DNA of 64,000 bases from Thermoleophilum album (GTDB taxonomy: Bacteria; Actinomycetota; Thermoleophilia; Solirubrobacterales; Thermoleophilaceae): NCBI RefSeq assembly GCF_900108055.1, contig NZ_FNWJ01000001.1, positions 372,001 to 436,000 of the forward strand. The letters run 5' to 3'. The notes beneath the pieces are model-generated. The model saw nothing but the letters and a program-made list of their open reading frames with translations. It made no database searches and was not told the origin of the DNA. The translations under genes and the position numbers were made by a program. Numbering within the stretch: position 1 is the first letter of the stretch; each line of letters starts with the position of its first letter. Of this stretch, positions 1 to 6,905 are shown piece by piece.

Positions 1-1299
1 GGCGTGAGCGCGGCCGACGCGGTCGCCGATCGTGAGGAGTTCCGAAGCATCATCGCCGACGTCCAGGAGCTCCCCGAAACGCAGCGCACGGCGTTGCTTT
101 TGCGAGAGATCGACTCGCTCTCCTACGAGCAGATCGCAGAGGCGATGGACACCACCGTCCCGAGCGTCAAGTCGTTGCTCGTACGCGCGCGGATATCGCT
201 CGCCGAGGCAGCTGAAGCGCGCCTTTTGACCTGCGACGAAGTGCGTGTCGCACTCGCGCGAGACGCTGAGGGAATCGCACCGATCCCCGCACCGGTACGC
301 CGGCACCTGCGCCGCTGCGAGCGCTGCCGGGCTTTCCGCGAGCACTTGAAGGAAACGAGCCGCGCGCTCGCGATGTTGTTCCCGAGCGGCCCGATCTTTG
401 CGCTCAAGCACTTGCTCGCCAGCAAGTTGGGGTTGGGCGGTGGAGCGGCAGCAAGCGGGGGCGCGGCGATTGGCGGCGGTAGCGGTGCCTGCGCGACCGC
501 CGGTGGCTGCGCCGCCGGTTCGCTCGCGAGCGCCGCCGGCAGTGGTGTGGTTGCCGGCGCGACCAGCGGGGCGGTTGCAGCGGGTGCCGCCGGCGCAGCG
601 GGTGGCGTCGCGGGGGGTGCGCTGTCAGCGGGACTCTCGACCTTCGCGACCAAGGCAGCGGCGGCTACGGCGGCCGCCGCGGTAGTCGCGGCGGGCGCTA
701 TCGAAGTAAGGCAAGTGGCTGTCCCAGGACCGACGCGCGAGAGCGCCGCCGAGGTCCGGGAGCATCGGCCGAACGCTGAGCGCCCGCCGCAGCACCGCAC
801 AGAGCCGAATAGCGGCAGCGCCACCACCACCGACGCGAGCGCGGGCACTCCCCCGGCGTCACCGACCTCGCCAGCACCAGCCCCGCCAACGACCGCTCAG
901 GCGCAGACGCCGCCGGCCTCACCGACGCCGCCAGCGCCCGCGCCGCCACCTACCCAGCCAACCGCTGCTACGCCGCCAACGCCCACCGTCGAAACCATCC
1001 ACGAGGAGGTCACCCTGCCGAATCAGCAGCCGACTGGCGCTGTGACGATCGAGCAGCCACCGGTGGCGTCGGGTGGGCAGCGGCACGCCGGCGAGACGCA
1101 GTACGGGCCGCCTCCCCCGTCCGGCCCGGCGCCCGCAAGCGGGAGCAACGGCAACGCATCCGCCAGCAACGGGGCCGCCGCCACCCCCGCCAGCGCCGGC
1201 ACCGGCGCCACCGCTAGCGGCGGCAGCGCCGGCACCCCGCCCGCCAGCGACGCCGGCGGCGCGGCGGTCAGCCGACCGCAACCAGTCCGATCGCCTTGA
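1..1299 (+). CDS. ECF-type sigma factor fused to a zinc-finger domain and Pro-rich tail (5' truncated)
   Basis: The frame is open at the left edge, so the N-terminus with sigma region 2 lies outside the window. Visible residues 20-70 form sigma region 4, with an HTH that includes SYEQIAEAMDTTVPSVKSLL. It is followed by an H-x3-C-x2-C zinc motif (HLRRCERC) like that of anti-sigma (ZAS/zf-HC2) domains. Then come an Ala/Gly-rich segment with a possible membrane-spanning stretch (FATKAAAATAAAAVVAAGAI) and about 180 residues rich in Pro, Ala, Ser and Thr. Sigma factors fused to a zinc finger plus membrane and extracytoplasmic tail are known in actinobacteria; self-inhibition by the fused domain is inference. 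The last 32 bp overlap the convergent oxidase gene. Confidence 0.8.
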   Translation, partial: GVSAADAVADREEFRSIIADVQELPETQRTALLLREIDSLSYEQIAEAMDTTVPSVKSLLVRARISLAEAAEARLLTCDEVRVALARDAEGIAPIPAPVRRHLRRCERCRAFREHLKETSRALAMLFPSGPIFALKHLLASKLGLGGGAAASGGAAIGGGSGACATAGGCAAGSLASAAGSGVVAGATSGAVAAGAAGAAGGVAGGALSAGLSTFATKAAAATAAAAVVAAGAIEVRQVAVPGPTRESAAEVREHRPNAERPPQHRTEPNSGSATTTDASAGTPPASPTSPAPAPPTTAQAQTPPASPTPPAPAPPPTQPTAATPPTPTVETIHEEVTLPNQQPTGAVTIEQPPVASGGQRHAGETQYGPPPPSGPAPASGSNGNASASNGAAATPASAGTGATASGGSAGTPPASDAGGAAVSRPQPVRSP

Positions 1300-2182
1300 G
1301 GCGCCGCTCGAGCGCCTTCAGCGCAAAGGCCCGCACCTCGCTTATCGAGTAGCCGAACAGAGGCATGCCCTCCTCGTACCAGTGCGGCCGCAGGACGTCC
1401 TCAGCGATCGGCGCGACCAGCTCTAACGTGCGCGTGATCGCCGTCCGATAGCGCTCGTCGCGCTCGGCCATCTCGCGCAGGAAACGTGAACCGAAAGCGA
1501 CGTGGCGGTGCTCGTCACGGGCAACGTTGCTGAAGCCCTCGACGAAGCCCGGCAGCGTGCCCTGCTGCTCGTTGTACTCGATGATGAAGTGCTGGCCGGT
1601 GAGCGCCAGCATCCCCTCGAGCACCATGTGGTAGATCGTCACCGCCTCGACCATCGTTTCGAGGTCCTCGGGCTCGCGAGCTAGGCGGTCGACGCGCTCG
1701 TGCAGCATCTCGTCGAAGAGCTCGCGGAACTTCGGGTTCACGTGGTTCTCCGACTCCGCGAGCCGCTCCTGCAGGTCGTCCGCCTCGAGCACCCCGACCT
1801 CGTGGTAGAAGCGATCGAAAAAGGCCACGTGCCGGCCCTCGTCGGCGATCTGCGTAGACAGGAAGATGCGCATGTCTTCGCTCGGCGCCGCGCGCATGAT
1901 CGGCGCGAGCTCCGCGGTCACGCGCTGCTCGCCGAGGAAGAACGACGAGAGCCCGTACATCCGCTGGAACCGCTCCTCCGGGGAAATGCGCTCGTTCCAG
2001 TCGATCCGGTCTTGCGAGAAGTCGATGTCCTGGACGCTCCACTGCTGGCGCTCCCAGAGGTGGTACAGCTCGCGGTAGCTGAGCAGGTTGACATCACCGC
2101 GATCGGCCGCCTCCTGCAGCGCCGGATCGGACGAGGCCACGAAGTCCTCGCGCGTCGTGCGTCGAATCACTGGATCGCTCAC
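1268..2182 (-). CDS. R2-like ligand-binding oxidase (R2lox family)
   Basis: A 304-residue ferritin-fold di-metal carboxylate protein. The six expected metal ligands are E85, E115, H118, E189, E224 and H227, in the motifs FFLGEQRV, DEGRH, MVLEG and DEHRH. V88 lies three residues after E85 and Y184 five residues before E189. That is the spacing of the Val-Tyr pair that forms the ether crosslink in mycobacterial R2lox, so this is R2lox rather than a true ribonucleotide reductase R2 subunit. Family members hold a Mn/Fe centre and a long-chain fatty acid; the physiological substrate is not established. No nrdA-type gene is nearby. An 18-bp palindrome lies 113-130 bp upstream and matches the one in front of the TetR-MMPL operon. 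Automated annotation often calls such genes nrdB. Confidence 0.9.
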   Translation of the reverse strand: MSDPVIRRTTREDFVASSDPALQEAADRGDVNLLSYRELYHLWERQQWSVQDIDFSQDRIDWNERISPEERFQRMYGLSSFFLGEQRVTAELAPIMRAAPSEDMRIFLSTQIADEGRHVAFFDRFYHEVGVLEADDLQERLAESENHVNPKFRELFDEMLHERVDRLAREPEDLETMVEAVTIYHMVLEGMLALTGQHFIIEYNEQQGTLPGFVEGFSNVARDEHRHVAFGSRFLREMAERDERYRTAITRTLELVAPIAEDVLRPHWYEEGMPLFGYSISEVRAFALKALERRLKAIGLVAVG

Positions 2183-2294
2183 TCCGCTACTCCTTCCCTC
2201 TTTCGATTCCCGGTCGGGAACTGCCGAAGGGCGCGGGGCCCTGCTCGAACAGCTCGGCCGTCGCGTCTCGCGCTGTGTGAAGAGTAGCTAAGTC

Positions 2295-2312
2295 CTGGCT
2301 GGCTGGCCAGCT
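2295..2312. promoter_or_regulatory. Operator-like palindrome upstream of the R2lox gene
   Basis: The site reads CTGGCTGGCTGGCCAGCT. It contains the inverted repeat GCTGGC-N2-GCCAGC and lies in the gap between the R2lox start and the end of the upstream lipoprotein gene. It matches 17 of 18 positions of the palindrome at 46617-46634 in front of the TetR gene, and the A/T-rich right flank is also similar. Binding of that TetR protein is inference. Confidence 0.6.
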
Positions 2313-2341
2313 CAAAAGCCTGTCGGTTCGCCCAGGAGCGT

Positions 2342-2968
2342 TCAGGGGCCCTCCGACGCCTCCACGATCAGGCGCGCGCGACCGCCGTCGACGGTGCCGA
2401 TGAGACGTTGCGCGGGCCGCAGACCCGGCAGCTCGACCGCCTCCTCGCGCCGGGGCGCAACTCGGTAAGAGCGGCCGGCGATGTCCACCACATGCACCTG
2501 ACCGTCGCCGCTCGTGATGCGCAAGACCACGCGAAAGTACGGGGGCACTCCGACCACCGGTGGCTCGACCTGCGCATCCGCTATGCGCACGCGGTAGGTC
2601 GGCGAGCCCGCTTCGTCTCCCGCTCCGCCCGGACGCGACTCGGCACTCCCACGCGGCGCCGTCACGCCGTTTGGCCGAAGCTCCCCGCCCGAACCTCCCG
2701 CACTCGTGCGCACAGCACCGGTTGAGGTCGGCGGCGTGGAGACGGTCGGCGTCGTCGGCACAGTCGAGCGGGACGAGCCCGAGCGCTCACGATCGCCGCC
2801 GCAACCTGCCGCCAGCACGAGCGTCGCTGTCAGCACCCAAAGCGCCGCGCAGCGACGGCCGCTCAGCCCGGAGAGTTGTTGGCGAATACTCGCCCCGTTC
2901 AACCTGCGCGCCGCTCTGTCCGATCCGTCCAGTGGGGGATGAAACCGTGGCAAGGACACCTTGGACAC
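2342..2968 (-). CDS. Putative lipoprotein of unknown function
   Basis: The frame codes for up to 208 residues. A hydrophobic stretch ending in the lipobox LAAGC (Cys about residue 55) indicates lipidation and anchoring outside the cytoplasmic membrane. The 54 residues in front of that Cys are longer than a normal signal peptide, so the true start is probably downstream of the one given. After the Cys comes a Ser/Thr/Pro/Gly-rich linker to about residue 120. A compact C-terminal domain follows (YRVRIADAQVEPP onward) with an alternating beta-like pattern. I do not recognise the domain. It is on the same strand as the R2lox gene but separated from it by about 160 bp containing the operator-like palindrome, so joint transcription is uncertain. 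Confidence 0.6.
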   Translation of the reverse strand: MSKVSLPRFHPPLDGSDRAARRLNGASIRQQLSGLSGRRCAALWVLTATLVLAAGCGGDRERSGSSRSTVPTTPTVSTPPTSTGAVRTSAGGSGGELRPNGVTAPRGSAESRPGGAGDEAGSPTYRVRIADAQVEPPVVGVPPYFRVVLRITSGDGQVHVVDIAGRSYRVAPRREEAVELPGLRPAQRLIGTVDGGRARLIVEASEGP

Positions 2969-3138
2969 ACGGTAACCGGCTGCTCGGCTACGACCCCGAG
3001 CGCAGGCGCGTGTGGGTGCTCGGACGCAGGCTCCACCACGGACTAGCAGGGCTCGTGCTGGCGGCGGTCGGAACGGCGCTAATGGCTCACGACTGGCGCG
3101 ATCGCAGCGACTGGCTGCGTGTCCGGCCGGGCACGTGA
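2947..3138 (+). CDS. Small membrane protein, hypothetical
   Basis: A 63-residue frame starting at GTG, preceded by the purine-rich GGGGGAT about 8 bases upstream. It reads VARTPWTHGNRLLGYD and so on. The middle has one probable membrane helix (HHGLAGLVLAAVGTALMAH), with positive residues on the N-terminal side and a charged C-terminal end. It stops one base before the end of the convergent UPF0173 gene. I assign no function. The case rests on composition, ribosome-site spacing and the clean fit between neighbours. It could be spurious, since the larger frame it belongs to continues upstream antisense to the lipoprotein gene. Confidence 0.5.
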   Translation: MARTPWTHGNRLLGYDPERRRVWVLGRRLHHGLAGLVLAAVGTALMAHDWRDRSDWLRVRPGT

Positions 3139-3139
3139 G

Positions 3140-3817
3140 CTAAAGCGTCAGGGTTTGGCCGGGCTCGAGCACGGTCACCTGCGAGGACGTGCGCCCTTCG
3201 ACCTCCCTCTTGAACGCCTGAGCGTCGGTCTCGATCGGCGGGAAGGTGCCGTAGTGGCAGGGCACTACGTGGCGCGCACCAACCAGCTCGCAGGCCACCA
3301 CCGCGTCGTGGCGATCCATCGTGTAGTGGCCGCCGATACAGACCAGCATGAGATCGATCTGGTCTCGCTTGGCGACGAGCTGCATGTCTGAGAAGAGAGC
3401 CGTGTCGCCGGTGTGGTAGACGGTTTTGCCGCCGAGGTTGACGACGAGTCCGGCCGGCGTGTTGACGGTCCCTCCAGGCGTCGTCGAGGTGTGCCACGCG
3501 GGCACCAAGCGCACCCAGCCGCCGTCGAAGTGGACGGTACCGCCGAGGTTCGGGTCAGCGACGTTGGCGACGCCCTTCGCCTGAAGCTCCTGAGCAAGCT
3601 CGACGATTGCGACGCACTGGGCACCCGTGCGCTTGGCGATCTGCTCGACGTCGCCCCAATGGTCGGCGTGCCCGTGGGTGAGGAAGATGTGGGTCGGCTC
3701 GACCTCCTCGGCGCTTGCGGCTGCCTTCGGATTGCCGGTCAGGAACGGGTCGATGAGCACGCGCACGTCGCCCGCGCGCAGCTCGAAACAAGCGTGCCCT
3801 AGGAAACGAACCTCCAT
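3140..3817 (-). CDS. UPF0173-type metal-dependent hydrolase (metallo-beta-lactamase fold)
   Basis: A 225-residue protein of the small MBL-fold UPF0173 family. It begins MEVRFLGHACFEL and contains the metal motif HGHADHWGD (about residues 51-59), a second His region (YHTGDTALFSD) and the late GGHYTMD and CHYGTFPP motifs. These fit a two-metal hydrolase complete at both ends. The family's substrate is not firmly known. The ATG at 3817 is chosen over upstream frame extensions because GGAGGAGG precedes it at good spacing and the conserved fold starts there. The ribosome-binding site lies in the last codons of the 127-residue gene immediately upstream, so the two are probably co-translated. Confidence 0.88.
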   Translation of the reverse strand: MEVRFLGHACFELRAGDVRVLIDPFLTGNPKAAASAEEVEPTHIFLTHGHADHWGDVEQIAKRTGAQCVAIVELAQELQAKGVANVADPNLGGTVHFDGGWVRLVPAWHTSTTPGGTVNTPAGLVVNLGGKTVYHTGDTALFSDMQLVAKRDQIDLMLVCIGGHYTMDRHDAVVACELVGARHVVPCHYGTFPPIETDAQAFKREVEGRTSSQVTVLEPGQTLTL

Positions 3818-3818
3818 A

Positions 3819-4202
3819 TCAACCTCCTCCGTGTTCGTCGTCCCCGGACCCGGTGTGGTCGAGGGGATCACTGTCGCTGGCTTGGCCCGGCAACTCGAGC
3901 TCCCGTGCGAGCTCGAAGCCGACCGCCACACCTACCATCATCGCGATCCGCGTCTCCTCCTGCAGGAGCGTGGTCACCCGCCGCAAGCGCTCGTCCGGGT
4001 CGCTGGAGAACGCCGCCTTCTGAACCTCCGCCTGGTGGACTGTCCCGAACCAACCCCCCTCCTCCAGCGCCTGGCGCAAAATCCGTTCGAGCTGGGGTAC
4101 CCGCGCCGCGAGCTGCGCCTCGATCGCCCGAAAACGACCAGGCTCCGCGAGCGCTTCGAGGGCCCTCTCAAGTCGTGCGTCGGGAACTCGCTGGTGGGCC
4201 AC
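3819..4202 (-). CDS. Conserved-looking helical hypothetical protein
   Basis: A 127-residue protein that looks almost entirely helical. It has heptad-like Leu and Ala spacing (RLERALEALAEPGRFRAIEAQLAARVPQLERIL) and a hydrophobic segment (IAMMVGVAVGFELARELEL), and it ends in an acidic Gly/His tail. No cofactor or catalytic motif is visible. It ends one base before the UPF0173 hydrolase start and carries that gene's ribosome-binding site in its 3' end, so it is the first gene of a two-gene unit. Codon use matches its neighbours. I do not recognise the family. Confidence 0.65.
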   Translation of the reverse strand: MAHQRVPDARLERALEALAEPGRFRAIEAQLAARVPQLERILRQALEEGGWFGTVHQAEVQKAAFSSDPDERLRRVTTLLQEETRIAMMVGVAVGFELARELELPGQASDSDPLDHTGSGDDEHGGG

Positions 4203-4211
4203 GGCGTGCGC

Positions 4212-5012
4212 TCAGAGGCTCGGACCGGGAATCCGTTCGCCACGGCGCCGCCACGCCGCCAACACGAGTCCGCTCAAGCACCCCGCCACGGCGCCCCCAA
4301 TCGTCGCGCCGACGCTCGCCTCCGGCACCGCTAGCGGCAACAGCGCGAGCACCGCGATCGCGACCAGCAAGGCCAGCGGATCGATCTCTTCTTCAAGCGC
4401 GCCGCGGCCCGCCAACCGGCGTTCGACGACGAAGCAGAGCGTGACACCGAGCGCCGCCCCATTGGCTCCCGCCACCACGCCTGCCGCCGACCCCCCAGGC
4501 ACGACCTCGGCGAGCGCCAACGCGACGGCGCTGGCCGCGGCGGCGCAGGCGAGGTAGACGAGCGCCGCGACGACCGTGCCGAAGCGTCGCTCGAGCCCGT
4601 ACAGCGCGAGTCCCCCAATGCCGACCGCCACCGCCAGGTAGCCGACGCTGGTATGCAGGAAGGCAGCTGTGACCAGCCGCCAAGGCTGCTCAACGAACCC
4701 GGGCACGAGCGCTCCCAGGTCTTCGATCGGCACGCCCGCCTCGGCGGCCAAGGTCACCGCTGCCGACACGATCACGACCGCCAACGTCGCCAGCGGACGC
4801 CCCTGACGCGACCAGCGGGCCGGCCCTGCGAGGCGGCGTAAGCGGGGGCGGCGAGCAGCCTTCGAGCGCCCGCGCCGCCGCTCCTCGCCGCCGATCTCGA
4901 CGCGCGGCGCGCGTTTGCGCACCCGGCGCCCGCAGTACGGACACTCGGTCACGTACGGGCTGATCTCGGCGCCGCAGTTCTTACAGACGACGAAGAGGTC
5001 CGGGCGGCTCAA
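4212..5012 (-). CDS. Rhomboid-fold membrane protein lacking catalytic residues, with N-terminal zinc ribbon
   Basis: A 266-residue protein. An N-terminal zinc ribbon (C10, C13, C24, C27) is followed by a basic linker and six or so membrane segments of the rhomboid type. The rhomboid landmarks are WRLVTAAFLH (111-120) and GANGAALG (182-189). In active rhomboid proteases the second motif is GxSG; here the serine is Asn184 (codon AAT). The His of the last catalytic helix (usual pattern AHxxG) is also missing: the segment reads EASVGATIGGAVAG and there is no His between 220 and 250. It is therefore predicted to be a non-proteolytic rhomboid relative that binds or escorts membrane proteins. The gene is intact, with no sign of decay. 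Confidence 0.85.
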   Translation of the reverse strand: MSRPDLFVVCKNCGAEISPYVTECPYCGRRVRKRAPRVEIGGEERRRGRSKAARRPRLRRLAGPARWSRQGRPLATLAVVIVSAAVTLAAEAGVPIEDLGALVPGFVEQPWRLVTAAFLHTSVGYLAVAVGIGGLALYGLERRFGTVVAALVYLACAAAASAVALALAEVVPGGSAAGVVAGANGAALGVTLCFVVERRLAGRGALEEEIDPLALLVAIAVLALLPLAVPEASVGATIGGAVAGCLSGLVLAAWRRRGERIPGPSL

Positions 5013-5151
5013 AACAAGCCTCAGGGTACTCCCGCGCGTCGGCCGGGCGACCCAGCACGGTCAGCAGAGGTCGATCGATCGAGCCGCGCGCGGTTAGCCT
5101 TTCGAGGAGCGAGCTTCGCCCCCAACACAAAGCGACGAGAGGAGAGTGCCG

Positions 5152-6081
5152 ATGGCGCTTGGTTACGACGGCAAGCTGTACATCCTCGCTTTCGACCACC
5201 GTGGCTCGTTCCAGAAGAAGATGTTTGGGATCGAGGGCGAGCCGACGCCCGAGGAGACGCAACGGATCGCCGACGCCAAGCACCTGATCTTCGAGGGCTT
5301 GCTACGGGCGCTCGAGCTCGGCGCCGATCCGGCGGTCAGCGGTTGTCTGATCGACGAGCAGTTCGGCGGCGAGATCCCGCAACAAGCGAAGGAGCGTGGG
5401 TTGATCCTTGCGATGCCGGTCGAGAAGTCGGGCCAGAAGGAGTTCGACTTCGAGTACGGCGAGCAGTTCGGCGAGCACATCGAGAAGTTCGACCCGGACT
5501 TCGCGAAAGTGCTCGTCCGCTACAACCCCGAGGGTGACGCCGAGCTCAATCGGCGTCAGCGGGAGCGGCTGCGGCGCCTGTCGGACTGGTTGCACGAGCG
5601 CGATCGCAAGTTCCTGTTTGAGCTCCTCGTCCCGGCCGAGCCGCACCAACTCGAAAAGGTCGGTGGCGATGCCGAGCGCTACGACGCCGAGCTGCGTCCC
5701 GACTTGATGATTCAGGCGATCGCCGAGCTTCAGGACGCCGGAGTCGAACCCGACGTCTGGAAGATCGAAGGCATCGAGACGCGCGCCGACTGCGAGCGCA
5801 TCGCTGCGCAGACGCGCCGTGGTGGACGCGACGGCGTCGTCTGCGTGGTGCTCGGCCGGGGGGCGGACGCCGGCAAGGTCGAACACTGGCTACGCCAGGG
5901 CGCCCCAGTCGAGGGCTACGCGGGTTTCGCGATCGGACGGACGATCTGGTGGGACGCGGTCAAGGGCCACCTCGCGGGCACGGTCGACCGCACGACGGCT
6001 GCGGACCAGATCGCCCGCAACTACCTGCACTTCGTGTCCGTCTACCAGGAGGCCGAGCGCACCGCACCGGCACCTGCCTAG
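5152..6081 (+). CDS. DUF2090 / IolC C-terminal-like aldolase-family protein
   Basis: A 309-residue TIM-barrel-type protein. It opens with LYILAFDHRGSFQKKMFG, the hallmark of the DUF2090 family, which is also the C-terminal half of some IolC proteins and is linked to 5-dehydro-2-deoxyphosphogluconate aldolase chemistry. Other barrel-strand motifs are GCLIDEQFGG, AKVLVRYNPEGD, FLFELLVPAE, VWKIEGIE and YAGFAIGRTIWWD. The ATG at 5152 is preferred over GTG at 5146 because GAGAGGAG lies about 8 bases before it. No inositol genes are in the window, so a role in sugar-acid metabolism is only a family-level inference. Two GC-rich hairpins follow the stop codon. Confidence 0.8.
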   Translation: MALGYDGKLYILAFDHRGSFQKKMFGIEGEPTPEETQRIADAKHLIFEGLLRALELGADPAVSGCLIDEQFGGEIPQQAKERGLILAMPVEKSGQKEFDFEYGEQFGEHIEKFDPDFAKVLVRYNPEGDAELNRRQRERLRRLSDWLHERDRKFLFELLVPAEPHQLEKVGGDAERYDAELRPDLMIQAIAELQDAGVEPDVWKIEGIETRADCERIAAQTRRGGRDGVVCVVLGRGADAGKVEHWLRQGAPVEGYAGFAIGRTIWWDAVKGHLAGTVDRTTAADQIARNYLHFVSVYQEAERTAPAPA

Positions 6082-6112
6082 AGGACGCGACGGAGCCGAT
6101 AAGAGCGCGTCT

Positions 6113-6178
6113 GGCCGCGCACACCGGTCGGTGTGCGCGGCCGGCTGTCGGCGTGTCACCTTCGCGCCGACAGCCGGC
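6113..6178 (+). terminator. Two consecutive GC-rich hairpins sharing three bases
   Basis: Hairpin one pairs 6113-6125 with 6130-6142 (13 bp, loop GGTC). Hairpin two pairs 6140-6153 with 6165-6178 (14 bp, 11-base loop). The last three bases of the first stem are the first three of the second, so the complete stems cannot form together. There is no T-tract. They lie 30 bp after the DUF2090 gene stop and 54 bp before the next gene, so termination or 3'-end protection is most likely; an alternative-fold switch is possible. Confidence 0.6.
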
Positions 6179-6231
6179 CTCGGGCGCGGGCGCTCGGCAG
6201 CGATTCGGCGCCTTCGTTACCCTGCGCAGCC

Positions 6232-6471
6232 ATGCGAATGCAGCGCTCGCTCGCCTACTACGAGCAGGCGTTCCAACATCGCGCCCGCGAAGAGAGCGTC
6301 CGCCGAGAGCTACTGCGCCGGCGCGCAGTGGAGCGTGCGCGCGCGCGTCGCTTGGAGCATCAGCGCCGGCAGGGAAAAATCCGGTTCGTGCTGCTGGTGC
6401 TGCTGCTTACCGCGACGGCGCTCGCGGTGACGGTGGCGATGTTCCAAGCGCTCCAGCTAGTCGCAGGGTGA
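6232..6471 (+). CDS. Small single-pass membrane protein
   Basis: A 79-residue protein. The first 46 residues are highly charged and helical (many Arg, Glu and Gln, likely coiled coil, for example REESVRRELLRRRAVERARA). One membrane helix follows (IRFVLLVLLLTATALAVTVAMF) and the tail is short. ATG codons lie at 6232 and 6238 in the same frame; the first is used here. A cytoplasmic coiled coil joined to a membrane anchor fits an adaptor or cell-division-type small protein, but no family is recognised. It is convergent with csrA, 25 bp away. Confidence 0.6.
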   Translation: MRMQRSLAYYEQAFQHRAREESVRRELLRRRAVERARARRLEHQRRQGKIRFVLLVLLLTATALAVTVAMFQALQLVAG

Positions 6472-6496
6472 CGAGCGAGCTAACCGCCAGCCGCTG

Positions 6497-6742
6497 CTAG
6501 CTAGGCGGCGACTTCAGGCGGTCGAGCTCTGCCTCCACCGCAGCCCGTTCGGAACCCGACGCATCCTTGCCCTCGCCGGCCGACGAGCGCATGTCGAGGT
6601 AGACCTCCTTGCGGAAAACGGGAACGGAGCGCGGTGCCGCGATGCCGATGCGCACCTTCTCCCCCATCACTGAGAGCACCGACACCTCGATGTCGTCACC
6701 GATCATGATGCTCTGGTTGGGCTTTCGGGTCAGTACGAGCAA
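6497..6742 (-). CDS. csrA: Carbon storage regulator CsrA
   Basis: An 81-residue protein. Residues 1-52 match CsrA, an RNA-binding dimer that controls translation by binding GGA motifs in mRNA leaders. Visible features are [28 protein letters not shown] and FRKEVY, with L4 and R44 (key RNA contacts in the family) conserved. The C-terminal extension of about 29 residues is acidic and helical, longer than in the 61-residue enterobacterial protein. The usual antagonist gene fliW and flagellar genes are not in this window. It is divergent from the charged protein at 6906, sharing a 163-bp upstream region. Confidence 0.93.
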   Translation of the reverse strand: MLVLTRKPNQSIMIGDDIEVSVLSVMGEKVRIGIAAPRSVPVFRKEVYLDMRSSAGEGKDASGSERAAVEAELDRLKSPPS

Positions 6743-6905
6743 GAGCCAGCGCCTCCTTGCGGGCGGACCTGTACGCGTCCACTAAAGCAGCCAGCCCCCC
6801 GAACTTCAACCGCTTCCGGAAGAGGATGAGTCGACATCGTGGCGCCCTCGAGGGGGCTTTGCGCACCTCTCGACGAACCGCAGCCCTTGGTAGGCTGCGC
6901 CGCCG

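Noticed and set aside
1590-1612. GCTGGC...GCCAGC within the R2lox gene as a third operator
   Set aside because: The half-sites are spaced by eight bases instead of two and lie in coding sequence.
1268-2182. Annotation as ribonucleotide reductase beta subunit
   Set aside because: The Val/Tyr crosslink positions and the lack of nrdA favour R2lox.
2560-3138. Full 192-residue plus-strand frame ending at 3138
   Set aside because: Its first two thirds are antisense to the lipoprotein gene; only the last 63 codons have a ribosome site and a protein-like composition.
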